DNA of 64,000 nucleotides from Cardiobacterium hominis (GTDB taxonomy: Bacteria; Pseudomonadota; Gammaproteobacteria; Cardiobacteriales; Cardiobacteriaceae). Made by a program: the position numbers and the translations under genes. Each line of letters starts with the position of its first letter. Position 1 is the first letter of the stretch. Under the pieces are notes generated by a model. It did no database searches, had not been told where the DNA came from, and worked only from the letters and a program-made list of their open reading frames with translations. The stretch is taken from assembly GCF_900637305.1 (NCBI RefSeq), contig NZ_LR134365.1, positions 1,295,501 through 1,359,500 of the forward strand, given 5' to 3'. Below, piece after piece: positions 26,694-36,098 of the stretch.

Positions 26694-27329
26694 TCAATCC
26701 GGCGTTGGCAGCGCATTCCAGCCGACAAGGCTTTCTGCCGGACGACGCAAGCTGCGGTGACCTTCCTTACTGCCTTTGCCGATGGCAATCAGCATCACGT
26801 CCAAATAATGCGGTGGCAGAGCGAGCAGTTCGCGTAACGCCGCCGGCTGATAACCGCTCATCGGCACGGTATTCCAGCCGGCATCTTCCGCCGCAAGCAT
26901 GAAACTCATCGCCCACAGGCCGCAGTCCAGCATGAGCGCCTTGTCTGTTTCCGCATTATCCAGGCTGGCGTAAAAGCCGACGGCCGCTTCGGTGAGAAAA
27001 TCGCGCACTTCGGCGCTGAAACAGCCGTTCTCAAATCCCTCCTGATGAATACGCGCCAGATTGTCGCGTTGATAGGCGCGGCGGTCGGCCAGTAGCAGCA
27101 CGATAGCGGAAGCGGTTAGGATTTGTTGCTGGTTGTAGGCGACGGGCAACAGCTTTTCGCGCAGTGGCGCCTCGGTGATGATAAGAAACCGCCACGGCTG
27201 CGCATTATTGCCGCTTGGCGCGCGGCAGGCGGCGTTCAGCAGGCGCGTCAGCTCGTCGCGCTCAATGGCGGTATTGGCATCGTAATGGCGGGTGGAACGG
27301 CGTTTGTGCAAGAGTTCGCTTAGGTTCAT
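26694..27329 (-). CDS. Nitroreductase-family protein
   Basis: The 211-residue FMN-dependent oxidoreductase has the N-terminal RRSTRHYDA phosphate-contacting motif. APSGNNAQPWRF is a hallmark of the family, and GWNTVPMSGYQPAALRELLALP lies near the C-terminus. Start is the ATG at 27329; the frame remains open upstream to 27524 but without homology. Likely reduces quinones or nitro compounds; the real substrate is unknown. It stands alone, converging on the preceding gene. Confidence 0.85.
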   Translation of the reverse strand: MNLSELLHKRRSTRHYDANTAIERDELTRLLNAACRAPSGNNAQPWRFLIITEAPLREKLLPVAYNQQQILTASAIVLLLADRRAYQRDNLARIHQEGFENGCFSAEVRDFLTEAAVGFYASLDNAETDKALMLDCGLWAMSFMLAAEDAGWNTVPMSGYQPAALRELLALPPHYLDVMLIAIGKGSKEGHRSLRRPAESLVGWNALPTPD

Positions 27330-27560
27330 GAAGTTCCGTGGTCTGAAATTTGGGGGCGACAGTATAATGCGCAACTTTTTGAATTGAAATAACTTAATTG
27401 AACATCTGCGGGTAATTTTTGCTATTGATGGGAGGGGCGATGGAAATGGCGATATAGATACTGCCGGGCTGGCGTTGTGTCGCGGAGGTGGTATTACCTT
27501 GTCGCTCCCGGCGTTATCTGGCACAATCCGCCTTGCATTTACTCAACGAAAGGAGCACTC

Positions 27561-28133
27561 ATGAAGAAAATGCTATTAATCCCCGCCTTGGCTATGGCGC
27601 TTATCCCCTCACTAACTTTGGCGCAGCAAGAAAAAGGTAATGGTGTCGGTCTTGATGTCAGTAAATTTGATGTCGCCGGTGTGAAATTGGGCATGAGCAA
27701 GGATGAGGCCATTGCAGCCATTAAAGATAAATTCGGTTTCCAGGATGGCGATATAGAATATAAAGAATCGGATACGAAAAATACTGCTGAATTAACCGTT
27801 AAGGATAAAGTGCATAATATTTTTATCCGTTTTAATCGCAACATTAACGAAAGCGGTGAACTGGGCGCGTATTGGATAAACTATACCCTGCCTTCCAGCA
27901 AAGAAAATGCCAGTGCATTGAATGCCGCAGCACAGGAAAAATATGGCGAACCTACACAGGATGACGGAACCAAAATGTCGTGGTGTGCTGCACCTATCGT
28001 AGAGAAAGAGGTTACAACGGTCATTAAGTGTGATGAGAGTAGAGGCGCTGTATTGGTACGCCAAGGAACGATTATTTTCCTGCGTGATTCTCGTGAGCGG
28101 GATACAAAAGCGGCGGTACAACCCAAATTGTAA
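27561..28133 (+). CDS. Exported hypothetical protein
   Basis: The 190-residue protein has a clear Sec signal peptide (MKKMLLIPALAMALIPSLTLAQQ, cleavage after LAQ or LTLA). The mature part has a short GVKLGMSKDEAIAAIKDKF segment resembling repeats seen in other secreted proteins, and two cysteines (WCAAP, IKCDES) that could form a disulfide. AGGAG lies 6 nt before the ATG. A strong terminator follows. Function unknown. Base composition is lower in GC than its neighbours. Confidence 0.8.
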   Translation: MKKMLLIPALAMALIPSLTLAQQEKGNGVGLDVSKFDVAGVKLGMSKDEAIAAIKDKFGFQDGDIEYKESDTKNTAELTVKDKVHNIFIRFNRNINESGELGAYWINYTLPSSKENASALNAAAQEKYGEPTQDDGTKMSWCAAPIVEKEVTTVIKCDESRGAVLVRQGTIIFLRDSRERDTKAAVQPKL

Positions 28134-28152
28134 AAACCAACGGCATAGCGTG

Positions 28153-28178
28153 AAAGGGCGGTTAACCGCCCTTTTTTT
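28153..28178. terminator. Bidirectional intrinsic terminator
   Basis: AAAGGGCGGTT pairs perfectly with AACCGCCCTTT and is followed by T on the plus strand. On the minus strand it lies just after the stop of the LysR remnant. Confidence 0.85.
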
Positions 28179-28275
28179 ATGCTACCGATTTGCCCGCTTG
28201 CGCGACCTCTGCCGCCAACTGCGCGCGCAGCCAGCGTTGCGCCGGATCGGTGTGGCTGCGTTCGTGCCATTGGCG
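28177..28275 (-). pseudogene. LysR-type regulator, C-terminal fragment
   Basis: Read on the minus strand, the segment encodes RQWHERSHTDPAQRWLRAQL and a short tail ending in TAA. The W-H-x-R...DPAxRWLR pattern is the typical C-terminus of LysR regulators. Nothing upstream remains; at about 28265 the sequence switches to an aldo-keto reductase fragment on the other strand. Too short for certainty, but stop, pattern and adjacent terminator agree. Confidence 0.5.
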
Positions 28276-28590
28276 TCAGCAATTTCACCCCGGACCGCGC
28301 CGTTGATTTGGGAATTTTCAACCAAACCATGCCGCAGATGAACCAGATTGAAATCAATTCTTTCCACCAGCGGCAGGCACAAGTGGAAGCCTTGCAGGCA
28401 GAAGGTATGCTTGTCGAAGCCTGGGCGCCTTTTGCCGAGGGCAAGCATGACATTTTCCACAAGCCCGTGCTGACACAAATCGGTGCGCAATACGGCAAAT
28501 CGGTGGCGCAAGTCATTCTGCGCTGGCTGGTCGAGCACATTCCTCCTCCCCGTAGGGAGAAGCCCGGCAGCGGGCGGGTACTCATGCAAA
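28263..28590 (+). pseudogene. Aldo-keto reductase fragment
   Basis: The frame encodes RAIGVSNF, then FNQTMPQMNQIEINSFHQRQAQV and GKSVAQVILRWL. These are consecutive central blocks of aldo-keto reductases of the 2,5-diketo-gluconate reductase group. The N-terminal third with the catalytic Tyr/Lys region is missing (joined to a LysR fragment), and the C-terminus is replaced by a dispersed repeat from 28544 on. No start codon belongs to it; it is debris. Confidence 0.75.
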
Positions 28591-28713
28591 ATGCGGACGT
28601 ATTTTGCATGGGGTAGGGGAGGGAGTGGGTAATATTGTTTATAAACTGAAATTCCGGTTTTTCACATTTGTAGCCCTCACTCCAGCCCAGACACTCTCCC
28701 GCAGGGAGAAGGC
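28544..28713. repeat. Pair of degenerate CTCTCCC/GGGAGAA hairpin repeats
   Basis: Pieces reading CCTCCTCCCCGTAGGGAGAAG and ACTCTCCCGCAGGGAGAAGGC flank a short unit with the inverted pair ATGCAAAATGCG and TATTTTGCATG (28583-28610). The 28591-28738 gap shows no gene. Confidence 0.45.
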
Positions 28714-28738
28714 TTGTTTATCGAATTGTCACAGTGTG

Positions 28739-28912
28739 TTATTTGGCTTTTTTCGCCCAGAACAGGTCGCCGTGGCGGTTATGGCGGATGGCGGCGATGC
28801 GCCAGTTGATGACCGGGTGGTCGATGAAGAAGTTGTGCACGCTCACCCAGTATTGGCTGCCGTGGATGTGCTCTTTTTCGTAGGCGTCGATGTTTATCTT
28901 GCGGTAGAGGTG
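28739..28912 (-). other. Orphaned C-terminal coding segment of the M48 peptidase
   Basis: In frame with the peptidase upstream, directly after its TAA at 28913-28915, the reading frame continues open for 57 codons (HLYRKINIDAYEKEHI through NRHGDLFWAKKAK) and ends with a second TAA. The segment is protein-like and matches what would be expected after LAVGK in longer relatives. A single AAA-to-TAA change would explain it. Confidence 0.7.
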
Positions 28913-29704
28913 TTAGCCGACGGCGAGCATGATTAGTCCTTTGCAGTCACGGTCTGCGGCAAGCGCATAGCCGAGTTTGTCGCAGCCGTATTCGCGTGCG
29001 CGGCTTAGGGGCTCGCCGATGAGGTAGTTGAGTCCGGGCATGTTGCCGATAAAGGTGAGCAGGTTGTACCACCACATGACGTGTTTCAGGCGGATGTGGC
29101 CGAGTTCGTGGCCGAGGATGAAGCGCAGCGCGTCGCGGTCGTCGTTGGCGAGCGCGCGTTCGAGGATGTCGGCGTAGATGACGCCAAAGGCGCGGTAGCC
29201 GGGCATGCAGGTGGCAAAGGCGTTGAGCGTGCCGTTGCCGTTTTGTATGTAGAGTTCGGGGACGGTTTTCAGGCCGAGTTTTTCTGCCATGGCTACCCAT
29301 TCGGCGTGTACTTCGCCGAATTGTTCGGGGGTGATGCGCACGCCGTCGGCACGCGCCTTGCCGTATATTTTGCCGATGGTGTAGGCAATCATCAGCAGGA
29401 AGCCAAGCGGGATGAGCGCGACGAGCAGCGGGTTCAGTCTGTCCACCATGTCGAGCAGTTCGCGGTCGTCCGCGGGGACTTTTTGCAGTACGGCAGCGTC
29501 GTCAAGTTCGGCTGTTTCCGGGTGGTCGGCGCGGTATTCGGCAATGATGTTTTGTTGGAGGAAGGCGACGGTGTCTGCTTTGGCAAAGGAGAGGGCAAAG
29601 AGGATGAGCCAGACGCCGAGGGTGAGCGTGGCGGCGAGGGTAAAGAGTGGGCGCTCGTAGCGGTGGCGCGATTTTTGGATGAGTTCGGCGTGGTTTTGGC
29701 ACAT
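28913..29704 (-). CDS. M48-family zinc metallopeptidase, prematurely ended
   Basis: The 263-residue membrane protease has two N-terminal hydrophobic regions (about residues 20-40 and 92-112). The catalytic HELGH is at residues 199-203, with a third zinc ligand Glu238 in AREYGCDKLG. It resembles HtpX/M48B-type enzymes. The catalytic residues are present, but the frame stops at codon 264, while 57 further in-frame codons of plausible sequence follow. The gene is thus either mildly truncated and active or a recent pseudogene. Start ATG at 29704 as the first in a long frame. Confidence 0.75.
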   Translation of the reverse strand: MCQNHAELIQKSRHRYERPLFTLAATLTLGVWLILFALSFAKADTVAFLQQNIIAEYRADHPETAELDDAAVLQKVPADDRELLDMVDRLNPLLVALIPLGFLLMIAYTIGKIYGKARADGVRITPEQFGEVHAEWVAMAEKLGLKTVPELYIQNGNGTLNAFATCMPGYRAFGVIYADILERALANDDRDALRFILGHELGHIRLKHVMWWYNLLTFIGNMPGLNYLIGEPLSRAREYGCDKLGYALAADRDCKGLIMLAVG

Positions 29705-29815
29705 GGTGGTTTTTCCGGATGGTTAATGGGCGGCGCAGTATAGCGGAGTGGGTTCGGGGAACACGGTTTGGTTCTGGCGCCACCGTGTTTTTAGTGGGGT
29801 TCTGGACAGGGTATG

Positions 29816-29836
29816 AAAAACCGCCCCGGAGGGCGG
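29816..29836 (-). terminator. Intrinsic terminator after glgP
   Basis: On the minus strand CCGCCC and GGGCGG flank a 4-base loop, followed by T5, about 15 nt after the glgP stop. Confidence 0.75.
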
Positions 29837-29850
29837 TTGGGTTTTTGGGG

Positions 29851-32382
29851 TTATTTGCCTTTTTTCTTCGGCGCCGCTGCGGCATTTGCCGGAGGGGGCT
29901 CGGGGACTTCGCTCAGTCCACCGCTCACGTTAATCGGGGTTTCCGGTAGCGGCTTGATGTACCAGATGTCTTTGGCGTAGTCCTCGATGGAGCGGTCGGA
30001 GGAGAAGTAGCCCATGTGCGCGATGTTGGTAATCGCTGCTTTCGCCCAGGCATCCTGGTCGCGGTAGCGGCGGTCGACGCGGTCTTGCGCTTCGATGTAA
30101 CTGCGAAAGTCTGCCAGTACTTGGTAGTAGTCGCTGAAGACGTGCAGGTTTTCGTGGTAGCGGCTCGGCTCTTCCGGCGAGAACGCGCCCGAGGTGATCT
30201 GGATGATGGTTTCGTGCAGTTCGGGGTCGTTTTCGAGGTAGAGCAGCGGGGAGTAGCCGCGTTGGCGCAGCGCTTCGACTTGTTCGACGGTGTTGCCGAA
30301 GATGAAGATGTTGTCTTTGCCGACGGCGTTCAGGATTTCGACGTTGGCGCCGTCCAGGGTGCCGATGGTGAGCGCGCCGTTTAGCGCGAATTTCATGTTG
30401 CTGGTGCCGGAGGCTTCGGTGCCGGCGAGCGAGATTTGTTCGGAGATGTCCGCCGCCGGGATGATGATTTGCGCCAGGCTGACGCCGTAGTTGGGGATGA
30501 AGACGACTTTGATGAGGTCGCGGATGCGGCCGTCGTTGTTGATGACTTTGGCGACGTCGTTGATGAGGTGGATGATTTTTTTCGCGGCGTAGTAGGCGCT
30601 CGCGGCTTTGCCCGCGAAGATGTATACGCGCGGCACCCAGTCGGCATCCGGGTTTTTCAGGATGCGGTTGTAGCGGTTGATGATTTGCAGGACGTTCAGC
30701 AGTTGTCGCTTGTATTCGTGGATGCGCTTGATTTGGACGTCAAAGAGCGCGTCCGGGCTGACTTTGATGCCCAGTTCGCTGTTGATCCATTCGGCGAGTC
30801 GGCGTTTGTTTTCGTGTTTGACGGCGCGGATTTCGGCGCGCACGGCGGCGTCTTCTTTGAGCGGATCGAGTTTGACGAGTTGTTCCAGATGGTTGCGCCA
30901 GCTTTCGCCGATGTGTTTGTCCAGTACTTGTGCGAGGCCACGGTTGGCAAGGGCTATCCAGCGGCGCGGGGTGACGCCATTGGTAACGTTGGTGAAGCGC
31001 TCGGGGTAGAGGCGGGCAAAGTCGGCGAAGATGGATTTGACCATCAGCTCGGAGTGGATTTTGGCGACGCCGTTGATTTTGTGCGAGCCGATGACTGCCA
31101 GCCACGCCATGCGCACACGGCGTTCGCCGCCTTCGTCAATGAGGGAGACGCGGCGGATGAAGTCGCCGTCGTAGCCTTGTTTGCGCAAGCCGTCGAGGAA
31201 GTGTTCGTTGATTTCAAAGATGAGTTGCAGGTGGCGCGGCAGGACGCGACCCATCATTTCCACCGGCCAGGTTTCGAGCGCTTCGCCCATCAGGGTGTGG
31301 TTGGTGTAGCTGAAGATTTTGCCGCAGGCCGCCCAGGCGTCGTCCCATTTGACGCGGTGTTCGTCAATCAGGATGCGCATGAGTTCGGGGATAGCAAGCA
31401 CCGGGTGGGTGTCGTTCAGGTGGATGGCGACGGTGTCGGCCAGTGTGCTGATGTCCGGGTTTTCTTTGAGGTGGCGGCGGACGATATCCTGCACGGAAGC
31501 GGAGGTGAGGAAGTATTCTTGGCGCAGGCGCAGTTCGCGGCCGACCGCGGTGGAGTCGTCCGGGTAGAGGACGCGCGAGACGTTTTCGGAGGTGTTTTGT
31601 TTTTCCATCGCCGCGAAGTAGTCGCCGCGGTTGAAGTCATTGAGGTTGAAGACGTCACCGGCGTGTGCCGACCACAGGCGCAGGGTGTTCGCCGCTGCGG
31701 TGCCGTAGCCGGGGATGATTTGGTCGTAGGCAAGGGCGGTGATTTGTTCGCTGTTGTTCCAGATGCATTGTTCGCCCTGGTAGTGGATATTGCCACCGAA
31801 GCGGATGACGTAGTGTTTGCTCGGACGGCGGAATTGCCAGGCGATGTCCTGCTCCGTCCAGGTATCCGGGCGCTCAACTTGTTTGCCGTTTTCGATATCT
31901 TGGCGGAACATGCCGTATTCGTAGCGGATGCCGTAGCCCATCGCCGGGATGCGCAGGGTGGCAAGGCTGTCCATGAAGCAGGCGGCGAGGCGTCCCAAAC
32001 CGCCGTTCCCCAGGCCCGGATCGCCTTCTTCGGCGATGATGTCGTTCAAATCCTGTCCCAGTTCGGCGAGCGCTTCGCGCAAGGCGTCGTAAACGTCTTC
32101 GGCGATGAGCGCGTTGGACAGCGCCCGCCCCATCAGGAATTCCATGGAGAGGTAATAGACGCGGCGCAGGTTTTCACGGCGCAGATAGCGGGTGGTTTGC
32201 AGCCAGCGTTCGGCGGCGAGATCGCGCACGACGAGCAAGGCGGCATTCAGCCAGTTGGTTCTGGTCGCATCCGCTGGCGGACAGCCGAGGCTGAAAATGA
32301 GCTTATATACCAGCGCTTCCTTCAGGCTTTGCACATCGCTGCCCGGTGCGCGGTATTCGTATTTTTGATTATGACTGAGCAT
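29851..32382 (-). CDS. glgP: Glycogen/starch phosphorylase
   Basis: The 843-residue PLP-dependent enzyme of GT35 degrades glycogen or maltodextrin to glucose-1-phosphate. The PLP-lysine block [17 protein letters not shown] is present near the C-terminal third. N-terminal [17 protein letters not shown] and [17 protein letters not shown] are typical. The last ~20 residues form a Pro/Ala/Lys tail ([17 protein letters not shown]) beyond the usual family end. No other glycogen gene is adjacent, so the partner enzymes must be elsewhere. GAGGAG lies 7-12 nt before the ATG. Confidence 0.94.
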   Translation of the reverse strand: MLSHNQKYEYRAPGSDVQSLKEALVYKLIFSLGCPPADATRTNWLNAALLVVRDLAAERWLQTTRYLRRENLRRVYYLSMEFLMGRALSNALIAEDVYDALREALAELGQDLNDIIAEEGDPGLGNGGLGRLAACFMDSLATLRIPAMGYGIRYEYGMFRQDIENGKQVERPDTWTEQDIAWQFRRPSKHYVIRFGGNIHYQGEQCIWNNSEQITALAYDQIIPGYGTAAANTLRLWSAHAGDVFNLNDFNRGDYFAAMEKQNTSENVSRVLYPDDSTAVGRELRLRQEYFLTSASVQDIVRRHLKENPDISTLADTVAIHLNDTHPVLAIPELMRILIDEHRVKWDDAWAACGKIFSYTNHTLMGEALETWPVEMMGRVLPRHLQLIFEINEHFLDGLRKQGYDGDFIRRVSLIDEGGERRVRMAWLAVIGSHKINGVAKIHSELMVKSIFADFARLYPERFTNVTNGVTPRRWIALANRGLAQVLDKHIGESWRNHLEQLVKLDPLKEDAAVRAEIRAVKHENKRRLAEWINSELGIKVSPDALFDVQIKRIHEYKRQLLNVLQIINRYNRILKNPDADWVPRVYIFAGKAASAYYAAKKIIHLINDVAKVINNDGRIRDLIKVVFIPNYGVSLAQIIIPAADISEQISLAGTEASGTSNMKFALNGALTIGTLDGANVEILNAVGKDNIFIFGNTVEQVEALRQRGYSPLLYLENDPELHETIIQITSGAFSPEEPSRYHENLHVFSDYYQVLADFRSYIEAQDRVDRRYRDQDAWAKAAITNIAHMGYFSSDRSIEDYAKDIWYIKPLPETPINVSGGLSEVPEPPPANAAAAPKKKGK

Positions 32383-32562
32383 GAGCTCCTCTCTATTGGG
32401 TGAAATTATTAAAATAATACGCCTATCGCCGCTTTTTGGGAATTACGCGTGCAGATTCCCGCCGCATCGCCTGCGATATTGCGATGGATTCATAGCCAAT
32501 AAAAAAAGCATTGCTTTATAATGCGCCGCTTTGCGTTACCCATCACAACAAACGAGAACCTC

Positions 32563-34080
32563 ATGAATATCACCCGAATGACCCTCGCCGTAACTACCGG
32601 CCTGCTGCTCACCGCTACTGCTGTCGCCCAACCCGCACCGCCTGCCGGACGTGACATTCCCGTCCCCCTTGACCGCGGTAACGAACGCCTTTCAGAAGAC
32701 AACATCGGCAAGGCTGCCGTAGAAAACGCGCCGAAACAGCCCACGGTGCGCCCCGCCAACACCCTGCCGAGCGACGCGGCCAGTAGCAAGGAAGACATCG
32801 TCTATACCCCCGAATACCTGATGGAACACCCGGACGAGCTGGAAAAACTCCTGGTCGAACTTATCCGCCGCAACGAAACCGACGGTCTCAAACTGCTGTT
32901 GCCGATTTATGCCAAAGTACCGAATCGCGATGACTCGCTCATTGACTGGGGCAATGCCATCATCGCCATGAACGAGAACCGTACGGATGACGCCGTCCGT
33001 CTCTATCGCAAACTCGTCGCCGCCCTGCCGGACAACCGCATGCTGCGCTTCCAGACGGCACTGGCGCTCTACCGCAACAACGAAATGATCGCCGCCAAAG
33101 AACAGCTGCAAAAACTGCGCAGCTCGGATGTCTCCGAAGCAGACCGCAAAGCGCTGGACGAATACATCGCTGCCATTGATCGCCGCGACCAATGGTCATT
33201 CAACGGCAGTCTGAGCTACGTTCACGACAATAACGTCAACGGCGTTGCCAAAAAAGGCACACGCCTGGAACTGGGCAACGGCCGCACCTTCACCGCCAGC
33301 CGTGAGCAAGAAAAAGCCAACGGCATCAGCTACAGCATCGGTGCGGACAAAAAATGGTCGCTCAGCGACAACCTCTACAGCTCGCTGCACGGCGACATCA
33401 GCGGTGTGTACTACTACAACAACAAAAACTACAACGACATCACTGCCCGCCTCGCCGCCGGTGGTGGCTACCGCAACGCGCGCATTGACGTAGAAGTCAC
33501 CCCGTTCGTACAAAAACGCTTCTACGGCCAGGGCAGCAGCGGCGACGGCAACCTGCACAGCTACTCCGAATCCGCCGGGCTGCACGTGGACACCTCCTAC
33601 TGGCTGACCCCGCGCTGGCGCTGGCAAAACAGCCTCGATTACAGCTACGACAAACACATCAAAACCTACAACTACCTCGACGGCAACCGCGTCAGCATCG
33701 GTAACACCGTCATGTTCTCGCCGAACCAAAAACAATACTGGTTCGCCGGACTGGATCTCAGCCACAAAAGCGCACGCAGCGCGAGCGATGCCTACAACCG
33801 CTTCTCCACCCGCCTTGGCTGGGGGCAAGAATGGGGCAAAGGCATCTCGACCCGCCTGATCGGCAGCTTCGGCAAACGCTACGCCAAAGGCGAAGACTTC
33901 TTCAACATCAAGCGTCGCGACAACGAATACAACGCCAACCTGGCGCTGTGGCACCGCAACATCCACTTCTTCGGCATCACCCCGCGCATCGTCTTCTCCT
34001 ACAGCAAGATCGACAGCAACAACAAGTTCTACAGCTACGACACCAGCAAAGTCTATCTGGACTTCAGCCGCTCCTTCTAA
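32563..34080 (+). CDS. Slam-type outer membrane protein (DUF560)
   Basis: The 505-residue protein has a signal peptide (residues 1-22, ending AVAQ). A proline-rich linker leads into a TPR-like helical domain (about 85-200, including AVRLYRKLVAALPDNRMLRFQ), then a beta barrel of alternating strands ends in the outer-membrane terminal Phe. This order is that of surface lipoprotein assembly modulators described in Neisseria and relatives. These move lipoproteins such as TbpB to the cell surface. A perfect TATAAT at 32517-32522 lies 41 nt upstream of the ATG. No lipoprotein substrate gene is adjacent. Confidence 0.8.
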   Translation: MNITRMTLAVTTGLLLTATAVAQPAPPAGRDIPVPLDRGNERLSEDNIGKAAVENAPKQPTVRPANTLPSDAASSKEDIVYTPEYLMEHPDELEKLLVELIRRNETDGLKLLLPIYAKVPNRDDSLIDWGNAIIAMNENRTDDAVRLYRKLVAALPDNRMLRFQTALALYRNNEMIAAKEQLQKLRSSDVSEADRKALDEYIAAIDRRDQWSFNGSLSYVHDNNVNGVAKKGTRLELGNGRTFTASREQEKANGISYSIGADKKWSLSDNLYSSLHGDISGVYYYNNKNYNDITARLAAGGGYRNARIDVEVTPFVQKRFYGQGSSGDGNLHSYSESAGLHVDTSYWLTPRWRWQNSLDYSYDKHIKTYNYLDGNRVSIGNTVMFSPNQKQYWFAGLDLSHKSARSASDAYNRFSTRLGWGQEWGKGISTRLIGSFGKRYAKGEDFFNIKRRDNEYNANLALWHRNIHFFGITPRIVFSYSKIDSNNKFYSYDTSKVYLDFSRSF

Positions 34081-34091
34081 CCGCAGCTGCC

Positions 34092-34122
34092 GCAAAAAAG
34101 CCGGACACGTTCCGGCTTTTTT
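34092..34122 (+). terminator. Intrinsic terminator after the Slam gene
   Basis: AAAAAAGCCGGA and TCCGGCTTTTTT form a long symmetric stem; it could act in both directions. Confidence 0.85.
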
Positions 34123-34209
34123 CATGTCTGCTGCAAAACAGCGACTTTTTCCCCCGCGGCCGCATCGTTGTGCTACATTCCCGCCAATTTTTCCCAATAC
34201 AGAGGTGAT

Positions 34210-34875
34210 ATGAACTGGTTACAACTCATCCGTGAAGACTTCTCCGTAGTATTCGCACGCGACCCGGCGACGCGCAGCCGCTTTGCCGTACTCACCCTGC
34301 ACACCGGCTTCTGGGCGGTGGCGTGTTACCGCATGCAGCACGCACTGTGGAAGCTCGGCCTGCGCTGGCTGGCGCGCTGGCTGTCATTGCTGTCGCGCTG
34401 GCTGACCGGCGTGGAAATCCATCCGGCAGTCAAAGCCGGGCGGCGACTATTCATTGACCACGGCATGGGCATCGTCATCGGCGAAACCACCGACCTCGGC
34501 GACGACGTCAGCATCTACCAAGGCGTGACCCTCGGCGGCACCTCGTGGAGCGCGGGCAAACGCCACCCCTCCATCGGTTCGAACGTCATCCTCGGCGCGG
34601 GCGCCAAAGTCATCGGCACCGTGCGCGTCGGCGATCACGCGCGCGTCGGCAGCAACGCCGTCGTCGTCAAAGACGTCGAACCCTACACCACCGTCGTCGG
34701 CGTCCCGGCGCGGGCAGTGCGGGTGCGCCGCGAAGACTGCGAGTCGTTCACCTCCTATGGTGTCGGCCATGACGCCATCCCCGACCCGATAGCGACCCTG
34801 CTCGAACAACTCAACGAACGCGTCGCCAAACTGGAAGCCGAAAACGCCGCACTGAGACAACGCGATGAGCGCTGA
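34210..34875 (+). CDS. cysE: Serine O-acetyltransferase
   Basis: The 221-residue left-handed beta-helix enzyme makes O-acetylserine for cysteine synthesis. The hexapeptide repeat region includes the catalytic HGMGIVIGETTDLGDDVSIYQGVTLGG. It is the short EpsC/NifP-like form lacking the long N-terminal domain of E. coli CysE. AGAGGTG precedes the ATG by 4 nt. It overlaps the downstream desulfurase by 11 nt, pairing cysteine formation with cysteine use. Confidence 0.92.
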   Translation: MNWLQLIREDFSVVFARDPATRSRFAVLTLHTGFWAVACYRMQHALWKLGLRWLARWLSLLSRWLTGVEIHPAVKAGRRLFIDHGMGIVIGETTDLGDDVSIYQGVTLGGTSWSAGKRHPSIGSNVILGAGAKVIGTVRVGDHARVGSNAVVVKDVEPYTTVVGVPARAVRVRREDCESFTSYGVGHDAIPDPIATLLEQLNERVAKLEAENAALRQRDER

Positions 34876-35995
34876 TTGGGCATACTTCGACTACGCCGCC
34901 ACCGCCCCCTGCGAGCCGCAAGTCGCGGCACAACTGGTAGCCGACCTCAGCGCGCCGTGGGCGTTCGCCAACACCGGCGCAACCTACCAACCCGCACTCG
35001 AAAACCGCCGCCGCCTCGAAGACGCGCGGGCGCAATTGGCGGCGAACATCGGGGCGGAGGCGCGCGAAATCGTCTACACCAGCGGCGCGACCGAAGCGGA
35101 CAACCTCGCGCTCAAAGGCGCACTCGGCTACCACGGCGTCAAGCGCCCGCACCTCATCACCGTCCAGACCGAACACAAAGCCGTGCTTGACCCCGCCGGA
35201 GCGCTGGCAAAAGCGGGCGCCAAAGTGAGCGTCCTGCCCGTTAGCCGCGACGGCCTGCTTGACCTCGCCGCGCTTGACGCCGCGCTCCATGACGCGCCGA
35301 CACTGGTGAGCGTCATGGCGGTCAATAACGAAACCGGCGTCATACAGCCCATTGCTGACATCGCCGCGCGGGTACACCGCGCCGGCGCGCGGCTGCACGT
35401 GGACGCCGCACAAGCACTCGGCAAACTGGCGATTGACGTACGCGCCTGGGACGCCGACATGCTGAGCCTCTCCGGCCACAAAATCGGCGCGCCGGTCGGC
35501 ATCGGCGCGCTCTACGTGCGGCGCCTGCCGAAAATGCGCCTGCAAGCCCAACAACACGGCGGCGGACAAGAACGCGGCCGCCGCTCTGGCACCTCGCCGG
35601 TGGCGCTCATCCGTGCCTTTTCGCTCGCCGCCGACATCGCCACAAACGCACGGGAAGCGCGTTGGCAACAAGTGGCGGCATTGCGCGCCCAACTGCTAAG
35701 CGGACTGCCCGCCGCCATGCATACGAACCTTCCGGAAACCACACCGCAAGTACCGCACATCGTGAACCTCTTTACCGGACTTCCCGCAGCGGACGTCCTG
35801 CGCGCGGCAGACGCTGCAAGACTGGCGCTGGCGGCGGGCTCGGCATGCAGCGCCTCGGACGAAGGCTCGCACGTCCTGAAAGCCATGGGGCTAGGCGACA
35901 CGGCGACACACAGCGTGCGCATCAGCCTCTCGCACCTAACGACCGCGGCAGAAATCGCACGCCTCACCGCATTCCTGCGCGAGCTGGCGCCCTAG
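34865..35995 (+). CDS. Cysteine desulfurase family protein (NifS/IscS-like)
   Basis: The 376-residue PLP enzyme has the PLP-binding Lys in LSGHKIGAPVG (about residue 207). The N-terminal YFDYAATAP and SGATEADNLALKGA regions are present, and the catalytic Cys loop reads SACSASDEGSHVL. It removes sulfur from cysteine for Fe-S clusters or other sulfur carriers. No iscR, iscU or sufE is adjacent, so the acceptor is unclear. Start overlaps the end of cysE, implying coupled translation. Confidence 0.88.
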   Translation: MSADWAYFDYAATAPCEPQVAAQLVADLSAPWAFANTGATYQPALENRRRLEDARAQLAANIGAEAREIVYTSGATEADNLALKGALGYHGVKRPHLITVQTEHKAVLDPAGALAKAGAKVSVLPVSRDGLLDLAALDAALHDAPTLVSVMAVNNETGVIQPIADIAARVHRAGARLHVDAAQALGKLAIDVRAWDADMLSLSGHKIGAPVGIGALYVRRLPKMRLQAQQHGGGQERGRRSGTSPVALIRAFSLAADIATNAREARWQQVAALRAQLLSGLPAAMHTNLPETTPQVPHIVNLFTGLPAADVLRAADAARLALAAGSACSASDEGSHVLKAMGLGDTATHSVRISLSHLTTAAEIARLTAFLRELAP

Positions 35996-36098
35996 CGCGC
36001 AGCGCCTGCCCCAACCGACACCTAACCGCCCCGCCGATACTGCCGGCGCGCGCGGGAAGCGGTAAAATTGCCGCCATCCGTTTTTTCTTGAAGATTCT

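Noticed and set aside
30436-32403. 655-codon open frame on the plus strand across glgP
   Set aside because: It is exactly antisense to the strongly conserved glycogen phosphorylase and its translation is low-complexity Val/Asp/Phe-rich, a high-GC codon shadow.
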